From contig NZ_ATVD01000002.1 in the NCBI RefSeq assembly GCF_000420545.1, forward strand, positions 372,001-436,000: a DNA stretch of 64,000 nucleotides, given 5' to 3'. Numbering within the stretch: the stretch's first letter is position 1; the number at the start of each line of letters is the position of its first letter. Positions 25,986 to 33,884 of this stretch are shown here, in pieces. The translations under genes were made by a program, and so were the position numbers. Source of the stretch: Arenimonas oryziterrae DSM 21050 = YC6267 (GTDB lineage: Bacteria; Pseudomonadota; Gammaproteobacteria; Xanthomonadales; Xanthomonadaceae). The notes beneath the pieces were generated by a model. It saw only the letters and a list, made by a program, of their open reading frames with translations, searched no databases and was not told the DNA's origin.

Positions 25986-26068
25986 GCGGCCTTGCCTTCG
26001 CAATTCGACCAAGCCGGTAACGTGCGGCGACTCGAATTGTGAAGGCAAGGCCGCCACTCGCGACGGTC
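25986..26068 (-). repeat. structured repeat element, copy 2 (inverted)
   Basis: Read on the minus strand: GACCGTCGCGA (26068-26058), a 26-nt stretch, the same 23-nt loop as copy 1 (26031-26009, identical), and a complementary arm to 25986. The arms 25986-26008 and 26032-26054 pair over 23 positions with one mismatch that would be a G-U pair in RNA. Compared with copy 1 about 15 of 26 arm positions agree, yet pairing is retained. It lies 70 nt after the AlkA-like stop, again in the direction of that gene. Confidence 0.8.
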
Positions 26069-26137
26069 ATGTCCATGCGGGCTTTCCGAGCAGTGATCAA
26101 CACTCTCCGGAAAGCGTCCACAACGAACAGAAAGCGA

Positions 26138-26839
26138 TCAACCTTGCGAGCGCTTGACCTTGGCTTTCGGTTTGCCGGCGGGCTTCGCGGCGGCTTTCGC
26201 ATCGGCAGCGCTGTCGGCGATGCGCCAGAGGTACAGGCCGGCCAGCGTGCGGTACGGGCCCCATTTTTCGCCGCGCAGGGCCAATTCTTTCGGCGTCGGC
26301 ATTTCTTCCAGACGATCGAGAATTTGCGCGCCCTTGCGCACGCCCAGATCGTCCACCGGCAGGATGTCCGGACGACCAAGCCGGAACATCAGCATCATTT
26401 CCACCGTCCAGCGACCGATGCCGCGCACCGCCGTGAGTCGTTCGATGATTTCGTCCTCGTGCAAGGACAACAACTCCCGCGCCGTCGGCACCTCTCCGCG
26501 TTCGGCGCGCGCCGCCAAATCGCGCAGCGCCAGCGTCTTGTTGCCGGACACCCCGCAGGCACGCAGCGTCGGATCGTCGACCTTCGCCAGCGCCACGTGC
26601 GAGAGCTTGCGCGCGCCGACTGCCGTTTCCACCCGCCCCACGATCGTCGCCGCCGCCTTGCCCGACAGCTGCTGATACAGAATCGAGCGCGCCAGCGAAT
26701 CCACGGTTTCGAACGGCTTGCTCCAGCCATCCTGCGGCAAGGGCCCGATCCGGTCGATCCAGCGCGCGAACTTGCGATCGCGTTTGCCCAAGTGCGCGGC
26801 AGCGACGTCCAGGTCGAAACCACGGGGATGCTTGGCCAT
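26138..26839 (-). CDS. DNA-3-methyladenine glycosylase II family (AlkA-like)
   Basis: Removes alkylated bases in base-excision repair. From ATG 26839 the protein has 233 residues: the HhH-GPD core with SILYQQLSGKAAATIVGRV, the hairpin LTAVRGIGRWTVEMMLMF and catalytic Asp in ILPVDDLGVRKG, then WGPYRTLAGLYLWR. A Lys/Ala-rich tail (KAAAKPAGKPKAKVKRSQG) may bind DNA. The frame continues upstream through DUF423 but the homology starts at MAKHPRGF. It is the last gene of the Gld-like operon, 2 nt after DUF423. Confidence 0.92.
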   Translation of the reverse strand: MAKHPRGFDLDVAAAHLGKRDRKFARWIDRIGPLPQDGWSKPFETVDSLARSILYQQLSGKAAATIVGRVETAVGARKLSHVALAKVDDPTLRACGVSGNKTLALRDLAARAERGEVPTARELLSLHEDEIIERLTAVRGIGRWTVEMMLMFRLGRPDILPVDDLGVRKGAQILDRLEEMPTPKELALRGEKWGPYRTLAGLYLWRIADSAADAKAAAKPAGKPKAKVKRSQG

Positions 26840-26841
26840 GC

Positions 26842-27189
26842 TCAATCCTTGCCGATCAGATCGGCCGCCACGATAACCCAGGCCAGGATCAGCAGACTGC
26901 CGCCGGCCGGCGCGAACGTCGTCGGCGTGCCGAACAATGCCGCCGACGCGAGCGAACCACTGAACAAGCCGATACCCGAGACCCACATCCCTTTCGCCAC
27001 CGTCGCCAGACGCGAGGTTCGCGGCATCAGCACGATCAAGGCCAAGCCGTGCGCGAACGCGAACAACGCGGCCAGCGCGAGACGTTCTTTCGCCGGCCCC
27101 TGCGCGGCATGGCTGGCATAGGCACCGAGCGCGACGGACGCGCCGCAGCACAAGGCGCCGACCGCGGCGAAAACACGCGAGCCGCGCAT
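26842..27189 (-). CDS. DUF423-family membrane protein
   Basis: 115 residues with four predicted hydrophobic helices (VFAAVGALCCGASVALGAYASHA, ALAALFAFAHGLALIVLM, MWVSGIGLFSGSLASAALF, GGSLLILAWVIVAADLI). The GAYASHAA near the N-terminus and the final GG-x-x-L-I-x-x-W match DUF423, a small inner-membrane family of unknown function (YwdK/YgdD type). ATG 27189 shares one base with the stop of the DUF4340 gene. Confidence 0.88.
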   Translation of the reverse strand: MRGSRVFAAVGALCCGASVALGAYASHAAQGPAKERLALAALFAFAHGLALIVLMPRTSRLATVAKGMWVSGIGLFSGSLASAALFGTPTTFAPAGGSLLILAWVIVAADLIGKD

Positions 27190-28211
27190 CAGGGTGCCGG
27201 CGCGAGCAACTGCTCGCGCCCCAGCATCAGCACCGACGCCGTGGGCGCCGGCAGCAGAAAGACGTAGCCGGACCAACGCGCCTGCCAGGCCGCCACCCGC
27301 TGGCGCAACTGTTCCGCCGTTTCGCCGACCGCACCGGCTTGCGTCGACCAAGCCGCTGCGCGCGTCTCGTCGACATCGGCCCGCAGACGGATCCAGACGC
27401 GTCCCTGCCTACGCCAGGCCTGCACCGTCACGTCGACACCATCGATACCGACATACCGCAGTTCGCGATCCAGGGTGCCGCCAGCATCGTCGCGCGCGAC
27501 GTCGTCGAGCTGCAGCTGATCGAGCAGACTGGCCAAGGCATCGGCCTGATGCACATCGCCCGTCGCGGGAGGTCCGCCTTCGACGACGAAGCGGTCGAAA
27601 TCATGCACCAGGCGAAAACGCCTGCCGCCCACCGGCGCGATCTCCACCGCGGCGATGCGCGCCAGCGGTCGATCCACGATCAGGTGATCCAGCCAGTCGC
27701 GCGGATCGCGCGCGGCTCCCAGCAGGCGATCGGTCTGCCAGCTGCGCGCTTGATCGGAAAAGCGTACATACGTGCCGACGGGCGCAGCGCGGTCACGACC
27801 GATGATCAGACGCGGTATCGACAGGCTCGGCCCCGCGAGGTGCAGCTCCACGCCCTGCGCATCGGCCGACGCGATCGGGTCTACGCCCAGACGTGCATAC
27901 AGCGCCGGATTGTCGGTTTTTTCTTCGACCCGGCGCGCCTGCGTCAACGCGAACAGATAGCGATCGACTTTGCCGGCATCCGCCGGCCAGCCAGCGCGCT
28001 CGGCGACGCGCCAGACGGCATCTTTCTTTTCCAGCGTGACCCGCGGAACCGTGCCGGCGCCATAGACCTGCAAACGATCGACAGTTTTTTCCTGTCGCGC
28101 GAAATCCGGCAGCAGCCGATCCGAATCCGGGGTGGCAGAACTGCCGCAGGCACTCAGTCCGCCAGCAAGCAACGCCGCAAACAAGCAACCCACCCGTTGC
28201 CCCAAGGCCAT
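27189..28211 (-). CDS. DUF4340-domain lipoprotein of the Gld-like ABC system
   Basis: 340 residues with a lipoprotein signal (LFAALLAGGLSAC, lipobox LSAC). The body (VDRLQVYGAGTVPRVTLEKKDAVWRVAERAGWPADAGKVDRYL in two stretches) matches DUF4340, which typically accompanies GldG-type proteins. It starts 3 nt after the gldG-like stop. It is probably the periplasmic partner of the ABC transporter encoded by the three genes upstream; its molecular role is not established. Confidence 0.88.
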   Translation of the reverse strand: MALGQRVGCLFAALLAGGLSACGSSATPDSDRLLPDFARQEKTVDRLQVYGAGTVPRVTLEKKDAVWRVAERAGWPADAGKVDRYLFALTQARRVEEKTDNPALYARLGVDPIASADAQGVELHLAGPSLSIPRLIIGRDRAAPVGTYVRFSDQARSWQTDRLLGAARDPRDWLDHLIVDRPLARIAAVEIAPVGGRRFRLVHDFDRFVVEGGPPATGDVHQADALASLLDQLQLDDVARDDAGGTLDRELRYVGIDGVDVTVQAWRRQGRVWIRLRADVDETRAAAWSTQAGAVGETAEQLRQRVAAWQARWSGYVFLLPAPTASVLMLGREQLLAPAP

Positions 28212-28214
28212 CGG

Positions 28215-30095
28215 CTAAGCGCCGCCGCTGCGACGCTGTTGCCGGCGGCGCAAAGCGATCAGTCCCGCCACCACCACGACCAGCAAGGGCATGCCGAGGA
28301 TATTGATGAGCTTGAGGCGACGGCCGAGGCTCTCGATATCGGCATTGAGCTGGTGCTGCACATCGCGCAGCTCGCGACGCGTGGTCAGTTTCTGTTCCTG
28401 CAATTTCAGCAGGTCGGCCTGCTGTTCGCGGGTGAGTTTCGGCGCTGGTTCGCCGGGCGCCGCCGGCTGCAACTGCGCAAGCTTTTGTTCGAGCTCGTCA
28501 AGCTGCTGACGCAGCTGCTTTTCCTTGGCCTGGTAGCGCTGTTCGGCGGCGCCACGGATCGCGTCGACGCGTTCGAACGGCCGATTGGCCGAGGCACGCG
28601 TGCGCACCGCGATCAGGTCCGCATTGCCGACCAGATTGTCGACGGTGTTGTAGACGAAGTCGGCATTGTTCGCGAACGGATTGAAGATCTGCTGGCCCAT
28701 GAAATCCTGTACCTGGACCCAGAGCCGATCGCTGAGCAGGTCGGTGTCAGCGACGATCACGATGTTGACCGGCTGCTTGCTGGCGACGAGCTGTCCCGCG
28801 GCACGGCGCGCGGGGAATGCTGTTTTCAGCACACCGCTCAGACGGGCCGCGATCACCCGCACTTCCTGACCGTCCTCCTTGAAGCCTTCGGCCAACGAGC
28901 CCGGATCGGCGACCGCGGCGCGCACGGCGGCGGCATCGGCCAATCGCGACGAGGACGAACTCTGCACCAGCGCTTCCATCTTCAGCGGCGAATCGGCGGC
29001 GACGCTCAAGGCGCCCGCGCTCGACAGGTTCAGCGTTTCGATGCCGGCGGTGATCACGTCGTGGGCATTGAAGGCCGTCTTGCGCAGCCCGAGCAGGGCC
29101 GGATTGCGCACGGGCGGCTGGTTCGGATCCGGCTGCACCTGCAGGGAATTCTGCGGCGCTTCCAGCACGACCTTGCCCGGGTCGTATTGCACGCCCCAGG
29201 CCTGGAAAAGCGTGTGCAGGTCCGAGGACACCGGCTGGGTCTGACCGCTCAGGTCGATGCGCGTACCGGCCGGATCGGCCTCGGCAACCGGATCGACGAA
29301 CACCAGCAGATGACCGCCGCGCAACACGTACTGATCGATCGCATACAGCGTGTCGTCGGAAAGATTCTTCGGATGGATCAGCATCAACAGATCGACGTCC
29401 GGACCGATCGACGTCGGCTCCGGCTGCAGGCGACGCAACTCGAACAGTTCCACCAGTTGCCGGTCGAGCACCCAGCCCATCGTCGGCTGGTTGGTCAGTG
29501 GATCGAGACCCGGACCGGTCGGCAGATCGCTGAGCACAGCGACGACCGGCTTCTTGTCGATCGCCAGGGTCGAGATGAGTTTGGCCAGATCGTATTCGAG
29601 GAAAGCTTCCTTGTCGGGCTGGATGAACGGCATCGTGGTCTCGCCGTCCGTGCTGTTGGTGCCCACTAACCCGAAATACAGCGTGTCGCCGGACGCCCCG
29701 AGCGGCACGCCCTGCAGACCATGCGCGGCCGCGTTTTCCTCGTCCTTGGAGAACGGCTCGGGATCGATGACCTGCAAGGTGACCTTGCCGTGCGAGCGCG
29801 CCGCGACTTCCTCAAGCAACTCGCGCACGCGCTGGGCATACACACGGAATTGCGGCAGGTCGCGCGCGGCCTTGTCGGAGTAGTACAGCTGCAGCTTCAC
29901 CGGCTCCTCGATGCGGTCGAGGATGCGCCGGGTGCCGTCCGACAGCGTGTACTGGCGGTGCTCGGTCAGGTCGATGCGGGCGCCACGCAGGAACATCGCC
30001 GACAGCGTGACCAAGGCGAGAAATGCGAGCGCGAGCAGCGGCAAGGCGTAGACCGGAGCGCTGCGACGATTGAACAGGCGGTTGAGCAAGGTCAT
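28215..30095 (-). CDS. GldG-like ABC transporter auxiliary protein
   Basis: 626 residues: one N-terminal membrane helix (YALPLLALAFLALVTLSAMFL), a large extracytoplasmic ABC_transp_aux/GldG domain (LYYSDKAARDLPQFRVYAQRVRELLEE, IDPEPFSKDEENAAAHGLQG, VAVLSDLPTG), a coiled coil (about 530-600, rich in Gln, Leu and Lys) and a C-terminal helix (ILGMPLLVVVVAGLIAL). It lies between the permease (4-nt gap) and the DUF4340 lipoprotein. In Bacteroidetes GldG works with GldA and GldF in gliding; here the export substrate is unknown. Confidence 0.88.
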   Translation of the reverse strand: MTLLNRLFNRRSAPVYALPLLALAFLALVTLSAMFLRGARIDLTEHRQYTLSDGTRRILDRIEEPVKLQLYYSDKAARDLPQFRVYAQRVRELLEEVAARSHGKVTLQVIDPEPFSKDEENAAAHGLQGVPLGASGDTLYFGLVGTNSTDGETTMPFIQPDKEAFLEYDLAKLISTLAIDKKPVVAVLSDLPTGPGLDPLTNQPTMGWVLDRQLVELFELRRLQPEPTSIGPDVDLLMLIHPKNLSDDTLYAIDQYVLRGGHLLVFVDPVAEADPAGTRIDLSGQTQPVSSDLHTLFQAWGVQYDPGKVVLEAPQNSLQVQPDPNQPPVRNPALLGLRKTAFNAHDVITAGIETLNLSSAGALSVAADSPLKMEALVQSSSSSRLADAAAVRAAVADPGSLAEGFKEDGQEVRVIAARLSGVLKTAFPARRAAGQLVASKQPVNIVIVADTDLLSDRLWVQVQDFMGQQIFNPFANNADFVYNTVDNLVGNADLIAVRTRASANRPFERVDAIRGAAEQRYQAKEKQLRQQLDELEQKLAQLQPAAPGEPAPKLTREQQADLLKLQEQKLTTRRELRDVQHQLNADIESLGRRLKLINILGMPLLVVVVAGLIALRRRQQRRSGGA

Positions 30096-30099
30096 GGTG

Positions 30100-30834
30100 T
30101 CAATCCGCTTTCTTGATATCGATGACCAGCACGGTCGCCAGCAGCCAGGCGCCGATGCCCAGGCCGAAGAAGGCCACGTCGCGCAGGTCGAGCACGCCGC
30201 GCTGGATCGCCTGGAAATGCGTGAGGAAACTCAGGCCGCTGATCGCGTCGACGACCGGTTGCGAGAACATCGCGCGCACACCGTCGAGCGCAAGCGGAAA
30301 CCCGGCGAGCAAGAGCAGCAGGCAGACCACGACCGTGAGAATAAAAGCGACGACCTGGCTGCGCGTCACCGCCGAGAGGCAGCCGCCGATCGCGAGCATC
30401 GCGCCGGCCATGAGCCAGCTGCCCAGATAACTGGCGATGATCACGCCGTTGTCCGGATTGCCCAGCCAGTTGACCGTCACCCAGATCGGAAAGGTCAGCG
30501 CGAGCGCGAAGCCCAGGAAGAGCCACGCCGCAAGGAACTTGCCCAGCACCGCCTGCCACAGAGTCACCGGCTGGGTCAGCAACAACTCCAGCGTGCCGGT
30601 CTTGCGCTCCTCGGCCCACAGGCGCATCGCCACCGCCGGCACCAGCAAAAGATACAGCCAGGGATGGAAGCGGAAGAACAACTGCAGGTCGGCCTGCCCC
30701 ACTTCGTAGAAATCGCCGAGGTAGAAGGTGAAGGCACCCGCGAGCATCAGGAAGATCACGATGAACACAGCCGCGAGCGGCGTGGCGAAATAGCTGGCGA
30801 GTTCGCGCTGGAGAATGGCGATGACCGGGCTCAT
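30100..30834 (-). CDS. ABC-2 type permease, GldF-like
   Basis: 244 residues with six hydrophobic helices. The start VIAILQRELASYFATPLAAVFIVIFLML and the segment AEERKTGTLELLLTQPVTLWQAVLGKFLAAW (E-x-x-x-G-T-L-E-x-L-L) are typical of ABC-2 permeases of the GldF/NosY type. The start overlaps the ATPase stop by 4 nt. It would form the membrane channel with the ATPase and the GldG-like partner. Confidence 0.92.
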   Translation of the reverse strand: MSPVIAILQRELASYFATPLAAVFIVIFLMLAGAFTFYLGDFYEVGQADLQLFFRFHPWLYLLLVPAVAMRLWAEERKTGTLELLLTQPVTLWQAVLGKFLAAWLFLGFALALTFPIWVTVNWLGNPDNGVIIASYLGSWLMAGAMLAIGGCLSAVTRSQVVAFILTVVVCLLLLLAGFPLALDGVRAMFSQPVVDAISGLSFLTHFQAIQRGVLDLRDVAFFGLGIGAWLLATVLVIDIKKAD

Positions 30835-31760
30835 GCCTTTGCCTCCGGCGTGGTGATGCGGCGAAACACTTCGTCGAGCCGGCCGTGTTCGAGGCGCAGG
30901 CCGCGATAGACGACGTTGCGCTGGCGCAGACGATCGGCGACAGCATCGACAAGCTTGGCCTGGCCTTGCGGGAAGACATACAGACGCTGTTCGCGTTCGT
31001 CCTGTTCGAACCCGCTGACGCCGGGCATGCCGTCCAGCGCGGCGCGGGCGGCGATGCTGTCGTCGGCGTTCAGGGACACGGCATTGTGGAATCGCGAGCG
31101 CGCCAGCAAGGCAGCCGGCGTCGCATCGGCGAGGATCTTGCCGTGGGCGATGATGATCGCGCGCGTGCAGACCGCTTCGACTTCCTCGAGGATATGCGTG
31201 GACAGGAGCAGCGTGCGCTCACGCGCGAGTTCGCTGATCAGTCCGCGCACTTCATGCTTCTGGTTCGGATCCAGGCCATCGGTGGGCTCGTCGAGGATCA
31301 GCGCCGCCGGATCGTGCACGATCGCTGCCGCCAGACCGACGCGGCGCTTGAACCCCTTCGACAGGGTCTCGATCGACTGCGCGAGCACGCCGTCGAGGTT
31401 CAGACGCGCGATGACGAAGTCCAGGCGCTGACGACGCAGCGGCCCGCGCAGGCCGCGCAGGTCGGCGATGAAATCCAGGAACCGCTTCGGCGTCATTTCC
31501 GCGTAGCCGGGGGCGCCTTCGGGCAGGTAGCCCAGCGCGCGTCGCGCCGCGAGCGCATCGGATTGCACGTCGTGTCCGCAGACCCGTGCGGTGCCTTCGG
31601 TGGGCGCGAGAAATCCCGCGATCATCTTCATCGTGGTCGACTTGCCGGCGCCGTTCGGGCCCAGGAAACCGAGCACCTCGCCCGGTTCGGCCTTGAAACT
31701 GACACCGTCCACGGCGACGAGCCGGCCGTAACGTTTGCGCAGGGCGGTTGCCTCGATCAT
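30831..31760 (-). CDS. ABC transporter ATP-binding protein, GldA-like
   Basis: 309 residues. Walker A GPNGAGKSTTMKM, Q-loop region LGYLPEGAPGY, signature LSKGFKRRVGLA and Walker B ALILDEPTDGLDPNQ are present, plus the DrrA/CcmA-like C-terminal domain with sites for the permease. The ATG at 31760 (MIEATALRKRYG) is used although the frame extends upstream. It heads a tight six-gene operon (ATPase, permease, GldG-like, DUF4340, DUF423, AlkA-like), whose gaps or overlaps are all at most 4 nt. Confidence 0.93.
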   Translation of the reverse strand: MIEATALRKRYGRLVAVDGVSFKAEPGEVLGFLGPNGAGKSTTMKMIAGFLAPTEGTARVCGHDVQSDALAARRALGYLPEGAPGYAEMTPKRFLDFIADLRGLRGPLRRQRLDFVIARLNLDGVLAQSIETLSKGFKRRVGLAAAIVHDPAALILDEPTDGLDPNQKHEVRGLISELARERTLLLSTHILEEVEAVCTRAIIIAHGKILADATPAALLARSRFHNAVSLNADDSIAARAALDGMPGVSGFEQDEREQRLYVFPQGQAKLVDAVADRLRQRNVVYRGLRLEHGRLDEVFRRITTPEAKA

Positions 31761-31872
31761 CGATAGTCCCGGGGAAAACCTGCTGGAGAGGATGGCGGGA
31801 AACGCCGTAAAAAAATACCGCGGAGAAACCGGTGAAGTTCCTGCGCGGCGATCGGCGGGGCCCACAACGCAA

Positions 31873-31893
31873 GAGCGGGCCATTGGCCCGCTC
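31873..31893 (-). terminator. hairpin downstream of the SRPBCC gene
   Basis: A perfect 9-bp stem GAGCGGGCC / GGCCCGCTC with a 3-nt loop lies 31 nt after the SRPBCC stop on the minus strand, followed by TTGCGTTG, a weak T-rich tract. It probably ends or weakens transcription before the ABC operon. The 163-nt gap has no gene. Confidence 0.6.
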
Positions 31894-31923
31894 CGCGTGT
31901 TGCTGCTGTGTCCCGAACGGTCA

Positions 31924-32991
31924 TTACTTGACCGGCCAGTACACCTTGAACTGTGCATCTTCCGCGAGCATCGTGGTGATGCCGCCGATGTAGTCCTCGA
32001 ACGGACGGTCCTGCGTGTCGGAACCATGGGCCATCGCCCAGGCACGCAACACGTCGCGCTCGCGCGGCAGGCCCGGGGCCGGACCGACGTAGGTCGTCGT
32101 GGCGACGCGGCGAGCCGGAATCTGCTCGTACACGACCGTGCTTTCCAGCGTGACATTGAGCTTCTCGCCAACCGGCGCGTCGGCGGGCGCATCGGCCTTG
32201 CGGACCGGCTGCACGACGTCGAAACCGTAGGTGTCGCCGGTGAACTCGTTGGTGACAATGCGCAGTGGACCGGCAGCGACCAGACCATTCGCGGTCATGA
32301 CCTTGTTGATCCACTGGACCTGGCTGGACATCGCCTGGGCGATTTCGTCGTTGCTGCGCTTGGAGGCGGTCGTCACGACGAGCACGTCCTGAGCCGGCAG
32401 GTCCTCGAACGCGAACGGGGTCGCGTGGCTGGAATAGTCGAACTTGGGCACGGTCGCCAGGAAAGTGGTGAACTTGTCCAGGCCGCGCTTGATGTCGTCG
32501 CCGACGTTGCGCGTGACGTACAGGCCGGCGTAGCGGCCGAGCAAGTCCCAACCGTAATCGACGGTGTACTGCTGGGTGATCTTGACATTCTTGTTGCCCT
32601 GGCCGGTGCGCTCGAGCTTGAAGGTCATGAACTTGTCGCTGCCGCGGGCGTCGTTGGTCAGCTTGTACTTGATGCGCTCGCCGGGAACGCTTTCGACGAT
32701 CTCCCAGCTGCCCTGACCGATGATCTTGTCGCGGGAGTTGTAGTTGAACTTGGCGCCCACGCCTTCAGCCGGACCCGACAGGCTGGTCTGCATGCGCGGG
32801 TCATGGCGCAGCAGCGGATTCCAGTCCTTGAAACGGGTGAAACCGTTGAGCAGGTCGGTGACCGTGCCCATCGGGCGGTTGGTCTCGGTGCTGAAGCTGA
32901 AGGTACGTTTGGCCGGCAGGAACAGGCCGATAACCACGAACAGCGCGGCAACAATCAGCAGGGAAATCAGGAACTCGATAACTCGGGTCAT
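31924..32991 (-). CDS. SRPBCC/polyketide cyclase-like protein with effector-binding-like C-terminus
   Basis: 355 residues. One N-terminal membrane anchor (VIEFLISLLIVAALFVVIGLFL) is followed by an SRPBCC (START-like) domain: FSFSTETNRPMGTVTDLLNGFTRFKDWNPLL, GVGAKFNYNS, GSWEIVESVPGERIKYKL, ITQQYTVDYGWDLLGRYAGLYV. The second half (VLVVTTASKRSNDEIAQAMSS to QFKVYWPVK) resembles a GyrI/effector-binding beta domain with VVYEQIPARRVATTTYVGP. Ligand unknown. It is a single gene between the two-component system and the ABC operon. Confidence 0.8.
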   Translation of the reverse strand: MTRVIEFLISLLIVAALFVVIGLFLPAKRTFSFSTETNRPMGTVTDLLNGFTRFKDWNPLLRHDPRMQTSLSGPAEGVGAKFNYNSRDKIIGQGSWEIVESVPGERIKYKLTNDARGSDKFMTFKLERTGQGNKNVKITQQYTVDYGWDLLGRYAGLYVTRNVGDDIKRGLDKFTTFLATVPKFDYSSHATPFAFEDLPAQDVLVVTTASKRSNDEIAQAMSSQVQWINKVMTANGLVAAGPLRIVTNEFTGDTYGFDVVQPVRKADAPADAPVGEKLNVTLESTVVYEQIPARRVATTTYVGPAPGLPRERDVLRAWAMAHGSDTQDRPFEDYIGGITTMLAEDAQFKVYWPVK

Positions 32992-33242
32992 TCGGGGTCT
33001 CTCCGGGAACGGCCTGCACCGGGGGCACTTGCCCCGCCGCAGGAACGGGAGAGGATAGCAGGTCGGAACCGGGCCCGGCAGGGGCCTGTTCACAGTCTGG
33101 GAAACTGCCCGGCGGACCGCCGCAAACCTTTGCGCGACGGGGTCGCAGACGCGATCGGACGGCGCCGGCCACAGCGCGGCCCGGGCCGCGGGACCGCCGC
33201 GGGCTCGGTGTCCGGCGGACCGTCACGGCCCGCCGCGAGATA

Positions 33243-33884
33243 TCAGACCAGCTTGAGCTCGAAAGCCTTGAGCACCGCGCGCGTACGATCGCGCACGCCG
33301 AGCTTGGACAGGATGTTGGACACGTGATTCTTCACCGTGCCCTCGGCCACGCCGAGCGAATTGGCGATTTCCTTGTTCGAGAAGCCGCCGGCCATCAGGC
33401 GCAGGATTTCGGTTTCCCGGTCGGTCAGCGGATCGGGCTGTTCGAGGCTGACGAAATCGTTGTTCAGACCTTCCAGGCCCGACAGCAGACGCTGGGTCAC
33501 CGCCGGCTGCACCAGGGAGCCGCCGTCAGCCACGGTCTGGATCGCCGACACCAGCTGGTCCAGGGAGACGTCCTTGAGCAGGTAACCGCGCGCACCGGCC
33601 TTGATGCCGGCCAGCACCAACTGGTCGTCGTCGAAGGTGGTCAGGATGATCGTCGGCGGCAGTTGCCCGAGCGCGGCCAGGGCCTGCAGGGCTTCCAGTC
33701 CGGACATCACGGGCATGCGCATGTCCATGAGCACCACGTCGGGCTTGATCTGCGGGATCAGCTCGACGGCTTGGCGACCATCGCCGGCTTCGGCGATGAC
33801 CTCGATGTTCTCGGCCAGCTCCAGCAGCGAGCGCACACCCTGGCGCACCAGGGTTTGGTCATCGACCAGGCAGACACGGATCAT
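33243..33884 (-). CDS. NarL/FixJ-type response regulator with LuxR HTH
   Basis: 213 residues. The receiver has the acidic pair in VCLVDDQ, the phospho-acceptor Asp in VVLMDMRMP (near 54), Thr in LTTF and Lys in LLKDVS. The C-terminal LuxR-type HTH is LTDRETEILRLMAGGFSNKEIA and VKNHVSNILSKLGVRDRTRAV. It overlaps the kinase stop by 4 nt and is its evident partner. The 251 nt after it contain GC-rich hairpins (for example around 33172-33190) but no gene. Confidence 0.95.
   Translation of the reverse strand: MIRVCLVDDQTLVRQGVRSLLELAENIEVIAEAGDGRQAVELIPQIKPDVVLMDMRMPVMSGLEALQALAALGQLPPTIILTTFDDDQLVLAGIKAGARGYLLKDVSLDQLVSAIQTVADGGSLVQPAVTQRLLSGLEGLNNDFVSLEQPDPLTDRETEILRLMAGGFSNKEIANSLGVAEGTVKNHVSNILSKLGVRDRTRAVLKAFELKLV

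Noticed and set aside
25310..26068. Integron attC sites flanking a gene cassette
   Set aside because: GTTGAAT in copy 1 fits GTTRRRY, but copy 2 has GTCGAAT there, the partner box is not RYYYAAC, and conservation lies in the loop while attC sites conserve the outer ends. No integrase is present.
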